From Profundicola sp051011115 (GTDB lineage Bacteria; Bacteroidota; Bacteroidia; Flavobacteriales; Weeksellaceae): a DNA stretch of 58,129 nt. Below the pieces are notes generated by a model, which was not told the DNA's origin, ran no database searches, and saw nothing but the letters and a program-made list of their open reading frames with translations. Numbering within the stretch: the first letter of the stretch is position 1; every line of letters starts with the position of its first letter. The DNA is taken from the NCBI GenBank assembly GCA_051011115.1, contig JBPCUN010000082.1, positions 1 through 58,129 of the forward strand, in the 5' to 3' direction. Made by a program: the position numbers and the translations under genes. Of the stretch, positions 17,691 to 26,805 are shown one piece after another.

Positions 17691-18065
17691 ATGAGAAAGT
17701 TATTTTTAAGCTTAGCAATGGTAAGTATAGGAGCATTAACTTATGCTCAAGAACAATCACTAGATGCGATAGAACAAGAAGTTGTAACACCAGTACAACA
17801 GGGAGAGGATGTGGTAATTGAAGGGAACGATCTTGAGGAATCTGTATCTCTAAATGGAGAAGCCCTTGTCGTTAAAGGAAATAACGTAATTGTTCACGCT
17901 GCAGGAAATGCTTCAAAAGTAACCGTAGAAGGTAATGATTGCCAAGTAGTCGTGGATAGTACACAAAAGATTGAAATTAAGGGAAGTAACAGTTATGTTT
18001 ACTATAGAGAAGGAGAGCCAGAAGCATCTGTATCAGACGGTAGCGCTGTCCAAAAAATTGATTAA
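17691..18065 (+). CDS. Secreted beta-repeat protein (DUF3060-like)
   Basis: This start is preferred over the TTG 30 bp upstream because it gives a clean signal peptide (MRKLFLSLAMVSIGALTYAQ, cleavage after A-Q-like site), for a protein of 124 residues. The mature part is a chain of short strands with repeated V-x-G-N motifs (VIEGNDL, VVKGNNVIV, VTVEGNDCQVV, IEIKGSNSYVYY). This is the pattern of DUF3060-type beta-solenoid proteins. It probably acts in the periplasm or outside the cell. The function is unknown. It stands alone on the plus strand and ends in a strong terminator. Confidence 0.72.
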   Translation: MRKLFLSLAMVSIGALTYAQEQSLDAIEQEVVTPVQQGEDVVIEGNDLEESVSLNGEALVVKGNNVIVHAAGNASKVTVEGNDCQVVVDSTQKIEIKGSNSYVYYREGEPEASVSDGSAVQKID

Positions 18066-18091
18066 TATCAATCATTTTCCATTAAATAATA

Positions 18092-18129
18092 AAACAGAAA
18101 GGAGGCAAAATATAGCCTCCTTTCTGTTT
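18092..18129. terminator. Strong bidirectional terminator
   Basis: A perfect 15-bp stem (AAACAGAAAGGAGGC / GCCTCCTTTCTGTTT) with an 8-base loop, between the convergent DUF3060-like gene and purB. Confidence 0.9.
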
Positions 18130-18153
18130 ATTTAATACCTAAAACTATTATAT

Positions 18154-19596
18154 TTAAACTTTTAATTTAAAATCTATCCCAAGTAAATCTTGATTCTTAT
18201 CTAAAATAGGTTGAATCTCTTGCTCTAAAAATTCTTCTGTCTGTTGAGGAGCAAAACCAATAAAGTTCTTTGGATCTAAAAGAGATAACATTTTATCCTT
18301 GTCTATTGGGAAGTTCTCATCAGCTACAATGCGTTCTACCAAGTCATTTGGATTACCTTCAATTTTAACTTGTTTGGCAGCCTCCATAGAGTGGGTACGG
18401 ATAATCTCATGCAACTCTTGGCGGTCTCCACCATTTTTAACCCCTTCCATAATCATATATTCTGTAGCCATAAATGGTAATTCATCTTGAATATGTTTGG
18501 CTATCATTTTATCATAAACCACCAATCCATCTAGTACATTAATCCAAATACCCAAAATAGAATCTACAGCCAAAAATGCTTGTGGAATAGTTAATCTTTT
18601 ATTGGCAGAGTCATCCAAAGTACGTTCAAACCATTGGGTAGCAGCCACTAAATCTGACCCCCCAGTAACGGCCATTACAAATTTAGCCAAAGCACCCATT
18701 CTCTCGCATCGCATTGGGTTACGCTTATAAGCCATGGCAGATGAACCAATCTGGCTTTTCTCAAAAGGTTCTTCTATTTCTTTTAAATTCTGTAATAGCC
18801 GAATATCATTTGAGAATTTATGGGCAGATTGTGCAATATTAGATAACAGTGCCATTACTTCTGCATCTACCTTTCTGTCATAGGTTTGCCCTGTAACACC
18901 AAACACATTAGAAAAGCCAAATCGTTCTGAAAGTTTGCTGTCCAAAGCTTTTACTTTAGAGTAATCTCCATTAAATAATTCTTTAAAACTTGCAGCGGTT
19001 CCAGTAGTTCCTTTTACACCTCTAAATCTAAGGGTGTTTAATCTAAACTCTAATTCCTCAAAATCTAATAAAACACTTTGCAACCAAAGGGTGGCTCTTT
19101 TGCCTACGGTAGTTAATTGTGCCGGCTGATAGTGCGTGAAACCTAAAGTTGGCAAGTCTTTATATTCTCTAGCAAACTTGGCCAGACCATTCATTACATT
19201 TAATAGTTTTTGCTTTATGATTTGCATACCGTCACGCAATTGCACTAAATCTGTGTTATCTCCAACAAAAGCAGAAGTAGCACCAAGATGTATAATGGCT
19301 TTGGCTTTGGGTGCCACATCACCATAAGCATGAACATGAGCCATTACATCGTGACGAAACTTTTTCTCATAAGCAGCAGCAACCTCATAATCTATGTTAT
19401 CTGCATTATTTTTGAGGTCATCTATTTGTTCTTGCGAAATATCAAGTCCTAATTCTTTTTGAATCTCGGCTAAGGCTATCCACAACTTTCTCCAAGTTCC
19501 AAATTTTTTGTCGGGAGAGAAATTAAAAAGCATTTCTTGAGATGCATATCTGGTTTCTAAAGGATTTTGATAGGTTTGATTTTTACTAGAACTCAT
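18154..19596 (-). CDS. purB: Adenylosuccinate lyase
   Basis: This 480-residue enzyme cleaves SAICAR and adenylosuccinate in purine synthesis. The fumarase-superfamily signature is GSSAMAYKRNPMRCE (about 283-297). Catalytic His regions are seen in LGATSAFVGDNTD and TLGFTHYQPAQLTTVGKR. The length and layout fit the longer PurB form found in Bacteroidota and eukaryotes. The gene is monocistronic: a terminator lies at each side and a 219-bp gap without coding signal lies upstream. PurA, which makes its substrate, is encoded at 55818 in the same window. Confidence 0.95.
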   Translation of the reverse strand: MSSSKNQTYQNPLETRYASQEMLFNFSPDKKFGTWRKLWIALAEIQKELGLDISQEQIDDLKNNADNIDYEVAAAYEKKFRHDVMAHVHAYGDVAPKAKAIIHLGATSAFVGDNTDLVQLRDGMQIIKQKLLNVMNGLAKFAREYKDLPTLGFTHYQPAQLTTVGKRATLWLQSVLLDFEELEFRLNTLRFRGVKGTTGTAASFKELFNGDYSKVKALDSKLSERFGFSNVFGVTGQTYDRKVDAEVMALLSNIAQSAHKFSNDIRLLQNLKEIEEPFEKSQIGSSAMAYKRNPMRCERMGALAKFVMAVTGGSDLVAATQWFERTLDDSANKRLTIPQAFLAVDSILGIWINVLDGLVVYDKMIAKHIQDELPFMATEYMIMEGVKNGGDRQELHEIIRTHSMEAAKQVKIEGNPNDLVERIVADENFPIDKDKMLSLLDPKNFIGFAPQQTEEFLEQEIQPILDKNQDLLGIDFKLKV

Positions 19597-19759
19597 ATTT
19601 TAGATATTTAGTTGGCAATTTACCAATTTATTTAAAATTGATTCTGATTGTGGTGGAATATTTATCCATGTAGAAAAATATACTAGACATTTAATTTTCT
19701 TTATAAACAATGAATAGTAAACTAATTATCATTAATTCAAGATTGCATCTCTTAATAAA

Positions 19760-19791
19760 AAAGCCTCACAAAAATAAATTTGTAAGGCTTT
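19760..19791 (-). terminator. Terminator after recA
   Basis: On the minus strand AAAGCCT-TACAAA pairs with TTTGT-GAGGCTTT (one mismatch) and is followed by TTTTTTATT. It closes the long minus-strand transcript ending in recA. Confidence 0.85.
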
Positions 19792-19815
19792 GCTATTGTT
19801 TCAATTAATTTAAAA

Positions 19816-20823
19816 TTAACCTTTCTCGTTAAGTGCTTCTCTAATCTTAGTTTCTATTTCCTCCATCAATTCTGGATTATCCTTCAAAACATCTTTCACA
19901 CTATCGCGTCCTTGCCCAAGTTTAGTGTCTGCATATGAATACCAAGAACCTGATTTCTTCACGATATCCAAGTCAACACCAATATCTAAGATTTCACCTA
20001 CTTTGGACACACCTTCTCCATACATAATGTCAAACTCTGCCATACGGAAGGGTGGCGCCACTTTATTTTTCACAACTTTTACACGGGTTCTGTTACCGCT
20101 AGCCTCATTATTTCCATCTTTAATTTGGGTAGATCTTCTAATATCTAAACGGATTGATGCATAGAATTTCAAAGCATTACCACCCGTTGTGGTTTCTGGA
20201 TTACCAAACATTACCCCAATTTTTTCTCTTAATTGGTTAATGAAAATCACGGTACATTTGGTCTTATTCACGGTAGCCGTTAATTTACGCAAGGCTTGTG
20301 ACATTAAACGAGCCTGTAAACCCATTTTAGAATCACCCATTTCTCCTTCTATCTCTGCCTTTGGCGTTAAAGCTGCTACAGAATCGACCACTAAAATATC
20401 AATAGCTCCCGAACGGATAAGATTATCTGCTATCTCTAGAGCTTGTTCTCCGTTGTCTGGTTGAGAGATAATTAAATTCTCTACATCTATTCCAAGATCT
20501 TTGGCATAATATCTATCAAAAGCATGCTCAGCATCTATAAAGGCTGCGATTCCGCCCTGTTTTTGCGCCTCTGCAATGGCATGCAATGCTAAGGTTGTTT
20601 TACCAGATGATTCTGGTCCATAAATTTCTATAATTCTACCGCGTGGATATCCTCCCACGCCCAATGCTATATCTAGGCCTAATGAACCCGATGGTATTAC
20701 TGGAATATCATCTTCTACGGCTTTATCTCCCATACGCATAACCGCACCTTTACCGTAAGATTTATCCATTTTATCTAGCACTAACTGTAGTGCTTTCTTT
20801 TTTGCTTCGCTATTATCGCTCAT
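19816..20823 (-). CDS. recA: Recombinase RecA
   Basis: This 335-residue RecA is full length and forms the ATP-dependent filament for homologous recombination and repair. Walker A is GPESSGKTT (69-77). The Walker B region is DILVVDSVAAL, and the loop 2 and signature segment is LRKLTATVNKTKCTVIFINQ-like. It starts 6 bp after bcp and ends in a clear terminator, so here it is the last gene of a biosynthetic and envelope block rather than a stand-alone SOS gene. No LexA-type box is recognisable in the short upstream gap. Confidence 0.98.
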   Translation of the reverse strand: MSDNSEAKKKALQLVLDKMDKSYGKGAVMRMGDKAVEDDIPVIPSGSLGLDIALGVGGYPRGRIIEIYGPESSGKTTLALHAIAEAQKQGGIAAFIDAEHAFDRYYAKDLGIDVENLIISQPDNGEQALEIADNLIRSGAIDILVVDSVAALTPKAEIEGEMGDSKMGLQARLMSQALRKLTATVNKTKCTVIFINQLREKIGVMFGNPETTTGGNALKFYASIRLDIRRSTQIKDGNNEASGNRTRVKVVKNKVAPPFRMAEFDIMYGEGVSKVGEILDIGVDLDIVKKSGSWYSYADTKLGQGRDSVKDVLKDNPELMEEIETKIREALNEKG

Positions 20824-20829
20824 ATTTGT

Positions 20830-21288
20830 TTATTTGTCTAAAATTTGATTGGCGTGTTCCTTGGTTTTCACTTTTTTAATAACCTCTTCTACCACGCCCT
20901 CTTCATCAATTAAAAAGGTAGTGCGGTGAATTCCCTCGTACTCTTTTCCAAAAGTTTTCTTAGGTCCCCAAACACCAAAATCATTGATTATTTTTTTGTC
21001 TTCGTCTGCGATCAATGGATATTTAAAGCCATATTTCTCTGAGAAGTTTTTTTGTCTTTTTACTGAATCCGCACTTACCCCAACTACTTCATAACCTTTC
21101 GCCTTTAAGGCATCTAAATTATCGTTTAAATTACACGCCTCTGCAGTACAGCCTGGCGTACTTGCTTTAGGATAAAAGAAAACCACAAGTTTCTTGCCCT
21201 TAAAATCGGCATAACTTATTTCCTTTCCATCTTGGTCTACTCCTTTAAAATCCGGTATTTTATCTCCTTTTTCTAACATTTTCATCAT
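20830..21288 (-). CDS. bcp: Thioredoxin-dependent thiol peroxidase (BCP/PrxQ type)
   Basis: A 152-residue peroxiredoxin that reduces hydroperoxides using thioredoxin. The peroxidatic Cys47 and resolving Cys52 lie in YPKASTPGCTAEACNLND, the layout of the atypical 2-Cys PrxQ/BCP subgroup, and FLIDEEGVV is the conserved late strand. There are alternative Met codons at residues 1, 2 and 4. The gene sits 39 bp after aroA and 6 bp before recA in the same transcript. Confidence 0.94.
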   Translation of the reverse strand: MMKMLEKGDKIPDFKGVDQDGKEISYADFKGKKLVVFFYPKASTPGCTAEACNLNDNLDALKAKGYEVVGVSADSVKRQKNFSEKYGFKYPLIADEDKKIINDFGVWGPKKTFGKEYEGIHRTTFLIDEEGVVEEVIKKVKTKEHANQILDK

Positions 21289-21327
21289 GTGGTAAAGATA
21301 AGGATTTATTGCTGAAATAAAACCTGA

Positions 21328-22560
21328 CTAGCCTTGAGTTATCACAATAAATCCTAAAGTTTCTAAATCTTTCCAGAAGTTAGGGTAAGATTTCGCAACA
21401 ACCTCTTCCTCATTAATTTGAATAGGGAATTTCAAGGCCAATGGAGCAAAACTCATGGCCATTCTATGGTCTTGATAAGTCTCAATAACTGGAATAGCAC
21501 TAAAAGAACTAAATGATAAAATTTCGATTGAATCATTATCAATGCTCGTTTCTACCCCTATCTTTTGCAGTTCATTTTTAAGAGCCACCAGTCTATCCGT
21601 TTCTTTTACCTTTAAGGTATGGAGTCCCGTAAGCCGCGCTTTAATGCCTAAACCTGCACACGTAACGATAATGGTTTGGGCAATGTCCGGACAATTATTT
21701 AAATCTAATTCTATGAACTCAGAAAAATTGAAATCCTCTATTTTAGACAACTGTATTCCCTTATCAACAGTGTTTGTTTCTATTCCAAAATATTTAGCAT
21801 AAATATCTTTTAAAACAGCATCTCCTTGTAAACTTTCTTTTTGTAGGATTTTTAATTTCAAATCACACTTTTCACTAAGGGTTGCGATGCTATACCAATA
21901 AGATGCAGCACTCCAATCAGATTCCACAAAAACCTCTTGGCTTTTAATTTCTTGCTGAGGATAAACCTTTATTCCATTGTCTATCCATTCTGCCCTGATG
22001 CCTAAAGATTCCAATTGCGCAACCGTCATCTCTACATAAGGTCTAGAGGTCAGTGCTCCCTTGAAATAAATCGATAAACCATTTGGAAGGGAAGAAGCAA
22101 TCAATAAAAGGGAGCTAATATATTGGCTGCTTAAATCAGCCTGAACTGAAACATGCTCACCCATCAGACTTTTTCCTTTAATTAATAAAGGTGGAAAACC
22201 TTCCGCTTTTAAATAAGTGATATCTGCTCCTAAACTTTGTAGGGCATCTACCAAAGACCCAATAGGTCGCTCCTGCATACGAGATGAGCCTGTAAGCACT
22301 ACTTCTTTACCTTGCTGGCTTGCTAGATATGAAGTCAAAAAACGCATAGCAGTTCCTGCGTGTCCTACATCAATTTGATTCTCTTTTGATTTTAATGCAT
22401 CTTTTAACACTTGAGTGTCATGCGCATTACTCAAATTATGTATGGTTAAATGATCACCATATAAAGCTTGGAGTATTAACCAGCGATTGCTTTCACTTTT
22501 AGAACCCGTCAAATGAATCTCCCCAAAAACTTCCGCATCGGAGCGAGAGACGTTTACCAT
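21328..22560 (-). CDS. aroA: 3-phosphoshikimate 1-carboxyvinyltransferase (EPSP synthase)
   Basis: This 410-residue enzyme of the shikimate pathway joins PEP to shikimate-3-phosphate. The substrate-binding motifs are present: GSKSESNRWLIL near the N-terminus, GHAGTAMRFLTSYLA, TGSSRMQERPIGSL, KVKETDRLVALKNEL and DHRMAMSFAPLAL. It is a little shorter than the E. coli enzyme (about 427), as is usual in Bacteroidota. It lies 4 bp after the MazG-like gene. Confidence 0.95.
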   Translation of the reverse strand: MVNVSRSDAEVFGEIHLTGSKSESNRWLILQALYGDHLTIHNLSNAHDTQVLKDALKSKENQIDVGHAGTAMRFLTSYLASQQGKEVVLTGSSRMQERPIGSLVDALQSLGADITYLKAEGFPPLLIKGKSLMGEHVSVQADLSSQYISSLLLIASSLPNGLSIYFKGALTSRPYVEMTVAQLESLGIRAEWIDNGIKVYPQQEIKSQEVFVESDWSAASYWYSIATLSEKCDLKLKILQKESLQGDAVLKDIYAKYFGIETNTVDKGIQLSKIEDFNFSEFIELDLNNCPDIAQTIIVTCAGLGIKARLTGLHTLKVKETDRLVALKNELQKIGVETSIDNDSIEILSFSSFSAIPVIETYQDHRMAMSFAPLALKFPIQINEEEVVAKSYPNFWKDLETLGFIVITQG

Positions 22561-22564
22561 AAGA

Positions 22565-22891
22565 TTACTTTAATTTTGGATTATTCTGATGCCTATCGTG
22601 ATCTCTTTCTGTTTTGATGCCCATTTTCTTCTGAAAGGCTTCTTCTAAATCTACACCAGTTTGATTGGCCAAACAAACCGCAACGAAAATCACATCTGCC
22701 AGTTCTTCTCCTAAATCTTTATTTTTGTCAGATTCTTTTTCGCTTTGCTCTCCATAACGTCTGGCAATAATTCTAGCCACCTCCCCAACTTCTTCTGTAA
22801 GTTGAGCCATATTAGTAAGTTCATTAAAATACCTCACCCCGTGGCTTTTAATCCATTCATCTACTTGTGTTTGAATCGGTTTTAAAGACAT
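22565..22891 (-). CDS. MazG-like nucleotide pyrophosphohydrolase
   Basis: A 108-residue single-domain all-alpha NTP pyrophosphatase, probably hydrolysing non-canonical or excess nucleoside triphosphates. The metal-binding acidic motif is complete: QLTEEVGEVARII (about 29-41) followed by DLGEELADVIFVAVCLA (about 60-76). It is about the length of single-domain MazG proteins. It is packed 2 bp after a DUF3857 gene and 4 bp before aroA. Confidence 0.9.
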   Translation of the reverse strand: MSLKPIQTQVDEWIKSHGVRYFNELTNMAQLTEEVGEVARIIARRYGEQSEKESDKNKDLGEELADVIFVAVCLANQTGVDLEEAFQKKMGIKTERDHDRHQNNPKLK

Positions 22892-22893
22892 TT

Positions 22894-24831
22894 TTACAGC
22901 TTTTTAAATATAATTTGTTCGTTTTCTTTTTCTATCATTTTTTGGTACATATCCTTGATGCTTACATAATAATCTGCAGGCAAGGCACTATATCCCATAT
23001 GTACTAATTTCTCAATGGTAATATAATCCGAATCTTGTTTAAAATTAATAGCATATCCCCCTACATTATTTGAAAGTTTAATTTTCATATCTTCTGGCAA
23101 ATAATCAACTATAAAACCGTCTGGTATTTTAATTTTAATAGTTGCAAATTTAGTATAAGGTGACCCAAATTCTAAAGGATACTTTCTCTCTGCGTTTCTA
23201 AAATTAAATGCATTGGATTCTTTCTTTAAAAATAAAAGGGGTTGAATAAATAGCTTATTACCAATTTCCTCTAAAGATTTCTGATCTTCAAATACGGTTC
23301 TATACTGTACTACACTATTGGGTATATTTTCTTGAGTTTTAAAGCTTAATACATCAATATCATAATCTGATAAAATTATTTTCTCAAAGTCTTCTTCATT
23401 TTCTGCCCTCGTTCTAAAATCACTTAAAGCATAGTGATTTGTTTTAATTTGGCTTAAGGTTCCCTTGATCATGTCATCCTCTATAGCATATACCAAAGTA
23501 GTCTTGATCTCTGATGGTAACTGATTTTCTAGATTGATAATTTTATAAGCTCCTTTCTCTAACATCATAAATCCTAATGAATTCATATCATTTAAAGGTA
23601 AAATTCCTATTTGGCTAAACTTATCTTTAGGATCCATCAAAAATAATTGATCTCCAATATAGGCACCGGTAATGGTATGATTCAACTTAAGTCTAGACGC
23701 AATATATCCTAACATGCCGTTACTCACCGTGCTCAATACAATGGGGTATGCCTTGATGGAAGCTTTGTTAAGCATGGAAATTAAAATGAAGTTAAGGTCT
23801 GTTCCATTGCCTGTTTTAGATTTAAAAGTTTTTCTTATTCCATTCTTTGGGTATAAACCGTTTTCTCTATTCCAAGTATATTGCGTTTTTACAAATTTGA
23901 ATATTTGCTCAATCTTTTCTTTGGCGTTTTTGATATCTTTAAACTTCGCAACATCTTTATCTAAAAATCGATTTCCACTTAACGCACCTCCATATTTATC
24001 ATTCATCTCTAGGTTCTTGACAACAGTTGCCCAGTCTGTAGAGAAACTCTTGTAAGCTACGCCTGGATTACTATATTCTTTGAGCTCATAGCGAATAGAC
24101 GTTTTTAAATTGTCAGGATTACGCACAAATGGTTCATTCTTTAATGCTGGAACATCTGTATGCGTAAGCTCATCTGTAATTACATTATGTGTTCTATAAT
24201 TTGCATGTTTTTTCGTTTTAATATTTTTTAAAAATTCTCCCCGAATGTCTTTATTGTAAATGAAAAATTCTGGATATGAAACTAAGAATTTACTGAAACG
24301 CACAGGTATTTCTTCTTGAAAATACCAAGTATCTAAATCAAAAAATCGAGGGGTTTCGATCGTATATTTGTACTCTATAATAGATCCATTTTGCACATTG
24401 GGGAAGGCGAACTTTTTATACATGATATATTCATTCTTCTCCTCCTTGAAAATATTAGACTTCTCTACTTTTGTTTTCTCTACCCTGCCATCTACTAAGT
24501 TATAAGTATATGCCACAATATTAGAAGCTTCTTCCTTATCATGTTTTAAAATATAAAGCGGTATCTTGATATTTAAATACGCATCAGGTGTTTTATCCTT
24601 ATCATAGACTTTTACCCGAACTTTAATTTTTTTAACAACTTTGAAGCTTTCTTCTATCTTGCGATACAATACTTCATAATCTGCTTCTTTAGAAATAACT
24701 TCTGCAACAGCTGATTCATCTATAGCACTAGTGTTAGAGGATAGCTCTTCTACCGTTACCTTCCCGAATTTAACCTGAGAAAAGGAATAGGTAAAAGATA
24801 ATAAAAGGAAGATAGTAGTAAAAGTGCGCAT
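22894..24831 (-). CDS. DUF3857/transglutaminase-like protein lacking the catalytic Cys
   Basis: A 645-residue exported protein with a signal peptide (MRTFTTIFLLLSFTYSFSQ). A DUF3857-like beta domain (about 50-250) precedes a transglutaminase-like region (about 290-400). In that region the usual G-x-G-x-C motif reads KTGNGTDLNFILISML, so the catalytic Cys is replaced, although a His (LNHTITGAYIGDQLFLMDP) and an Asp remain. A further beta domain follows. It is adjacent (1 bp) to a paralogue that keeps the Cys. The role is unknown and it is likely periplasmic. Confidence 0.85.
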   Translation of the reverse strand: MRTFTTIFLLLSFTYSFSQVKFGKVTVEELSSNTSAIDESAVAEVISKEADYEVLYRKIEESFKVVKKIKVRVKVYDKDKTPDAYLNIKIPLYILKHDKEEASNIVAYTYNLVDGRVEKTKVEKSNIFKEEKNEYIMYKKFAFPNVQNGSIIEYKYTIETPRFFDLDTWYFQEEIPVRFSKFLVSYPEFFIYNKDIRGEFLKNIKTKKHANYRTHNVITDELTHTDVPALKNEPFVRNPDNLKTSIRYELKEYSNPGVAYKSFSTDWATVVKNLEMNDKYGGALSGNRFLDKDVAKFKDIKNAKEKIEQIFKFVKTQYTWNRENGLYPKNGIRKTFKSKTGNGTDLNFILISMLNKASIKAYPIVLSTVSNGMLGYIASRLKLNHTITGAYIGDQLFLMDPKDKFSQIGILPLNDMNSLGFMMLEKGAYKIINLENQLPSEIKTTLVYAIEDDMIKGTLSQIKTNHYALSDFRTRAENEEDFEKIILSDYDIDVLSFKTQENIPNSVVQYRTVFEDQKSLEEIGNKLFIQPLLFLKKESNAFNFRNAERKYPLEFGSPYTKFATIKIKIPDGFIVDYLPEDMKIKLSNNVGGYAINFKQDSDYITIEKLVHMGYSALPADYYVSIKDMYQKMIEKENEQIIFKKL

Positions 24832-24832
24832 G

Positions 24833-26740
24833 TTAATTAATTTTAATTTTTTCTAAAAGAATTTTGGTATTATCTGCCTTTTCTATGGATCTACGGAAGG
24901 CTACATAGTCAGCATATTGATCTTTATTAAAACGTCCTTTCTCAACAAAGAGTTTTCTTTTTACAATAATTATGTTGTCTTGTAATTCGTAAGACATTTC
25001 ATAATTACCAAATGGTGAAGATATATGGGTAGCATCTGGTCTATAATTCAAGGTATAATCAGAAGGAAATTCAAATTCAAAAGTAGACTCATCTAAAAAT
25101 CCATGTTGAATCTCTAAGGGTTTCTCTCTGCTTGAATCTTTCTTTAATTCAGTATTATAAGTCCCTACAGGAATAACCCTAAAGATTAAGTTGTCCCCAT
25201 TGGATTGAGCATACACATCAGAACTCAATGCAATTTCTTGGATGAATAAGGCGTTATTCTGATCATTGGTAAATTTAAAAGACTCAAACTTTTTAGATTT
25301 AATGTCTCCATATTTTTGATCCAACCAATTTTTCTGATCTTTTTCGTTCTTGTAATAAACGGCGTAATTCCAATCATATTGAATACCTGCGGTGATATGA
25401 GTGAAGTTCAATGCTAAATGACCATTATCGCTTATCTTGGCCTTACCCTCAATCACTTGAGTATTTATAATAGCTGGGTACGATTGTGTTTTAACGATCT
25501 CTCCTCCTTTCTTGCTAACAGAAAGTGCAAATCTATCATTGGTGAAACTCCCTAAATGGTTGAATGCGGTTATTTGACTGGTACATTCTAGCCAAATCGT
25601 GTCATTATCCATAGGTACATTGATTATCGCATGATTTCCCTGCATAGATGGAAAATCAGGAAGGATATCTCTATGCGTTTCACGGTCTCCATACACAATG
25701 GTAAAATTAGATGGAATTTCTGCTACCTCTAGCAACGCCATCATATAATTACTGAGGGCTTTGCAATCTCCATAGCCTTTTTCGCTCACATATTTTGCTG
25801 GGTAGGGTTGCCACCCACCAATCCCAATAGCTACGTTGATATAACGGGTTTTGTCTTGCATGTATTGATATAGAACCCGTACTTTTTCTTGAGGGCTTTC
25901 TATTCCAGCGATTAATTCTTTAACTTTTAATACTTCTTCTTGTGGTAAGTCTTGCCTTCCCTTAATTAAATCATCATAAAACCATTTCCCTAAATCCTTC
26001 CAGTTCGTAAAGGTAGCATCATAACCTGCAAGCTGAAATTTCTTGGGAGAAATAAGCAATCTCGGCACTTCTTCTATCAATGCTGGAGATAATATTTCAT
26101 GCAGTTTTGGAACTTGATTAATTAAGGTATATTTAAAAAAATCAGCGCCTTCTACAAATTCAATAGGATATGGTTCAAAATTATTTTTTTTGGTTAAGAC
26201 TTCTATGCTACTTTCATTCTTAAAGCTATAAACACTTTTCTCTATAGCCACATCATATGAGTCAATAGGAAGCCAGTTTGGTATAAAAGCCGTATTGGTG
26301 GTTTCATAAACAAATTGATAACGAATCGTAAAAGGATAAGTGGTAGGGGTGTAATTGCAAACTAAAACTCGATTATCTGCATATAGCGTACTATTACCAG
26401 TCGCGCTGAGGTCTTTGAAATCTTTCTTTTTGAGCTTTTTAATTAATTCACCTTTCTGATTATAAACTTCTGCTCCATACTTAATAACCTTTGTTTGGTC
26501 ATCATAATATAGGGGTTGATACATGAAGTCTAGCCCATCTTGTCGGAAGATTGAAACGATATACTGCTTCTCTATTTTGAGTTTATCATAATCAATCAAA
26601 GTCAATTTTGATTGATCTAATCTCACTACAGCTCTGGCATTGCTAGATAATTTTTCGTCTATAAGATTAGTAGAATACTCTTGAGCACTACATAGGAAAG
26701 AAAAGAAAAATACGGTTAATAAAAAATAATTTGTGCCCAT
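24833..26740 (-). CDS. DUF3857 and transglutaminase-core protein (catalytic Cys intact)
   Basis: This 635-residue exported protein has the same architecture as its neighbour: DUF3857-like domain, transglutaminase core at about 275-385 and a C-terminal beta domain. The core motif KGYGDCKALSNYMMALL carries the Cys, with a His in QGNHAIINVPMD and an acidic residue in TIWLECTSQ. The N-terminus MGTNYFLLTVFFFSFLCSAQ acts as signal peptide, but it lacks the usual Lys or Arg near the start. The start codon lies inside a terminator-like hairpin (see 26714-26754). No other in-frame start is apparent. The substrate is unknown. Confidence 0.85.
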   Translation of the reverse strand: MGTNYFLLTVFFFSFLCSAQEYSTNLIDEKLSSNARAVVRLDQSKLTLIDYDKLKIEKQYIVSIFRQDGLDFMYQPLYYDDQTKVIKYGAEVYNQKGELIKKLKKKDFKDLSATGNSTLYADNRVLVCNYTPTTYPFTIRYQFVYETTNTAFIPNWLPIDSYDVAIEKSVYSFKNESSIEVLTKKNNFEPYPIEFVEGADFFKYTLINQVPKLHEILSPALIEEVPRLLISPKKFQLAGYDATFTNWKDLGKWFYDDLIKGRQDLPQEEVLKVKELIAGIESPQEKVRVLYQYMQDKTRYINVAIGIGGWQPYPAKYVSEKGYGDCKALSNYMMALLEVAEIPSNFTIVYGDRETHRDILPDFPSMQGNHAIINVPMDNDTIWLECTSQITAFNHLGSFTNDRFALSVSKKGGEIVKTQSYPAIINTQVIEGKAKISDNGHLALNFTHITAGIQYDWNYAVYYKNEKDQKNWLDQKYGDIKSKKFESFKFTNDQNNALFIQEIALSSDVYAQSNGDNLIFRVIPVGTYNTELKKDSSREKPLEIQHGFLDESTFEFEFPSDYTLNYRPDATHISSPFGNYEMSYELQDNIIIVKRKLFVEKGRFNKDQYADYVAFRRSIEKADNTKILLEKIKIN

Positions 26741-26754
26741 TGGGACACAAATTA
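26714..26754 (-). terminator. Terminator-like hairpin containing a start codon
   Basis: On the minus strand TAATTTGTG (9 bp) pairs perfectly with CACAAATTA, with an inner CCC/GGG pairing around AAT, followed at once by TTTTTTATT. This is a textbook intrinsic terminator for the DUF4254 gene upstream, but the ATG of the DUF3857 gene sits in its loop and inner stem. It could terminate, attenuate, or hide the start codon. Confidence 0.72.
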
Positions 26755-26805
26755 TACAAATTTTCTATATAAACAAGTAGAATTTTCTATTATTTATAAA
26801 TAACT

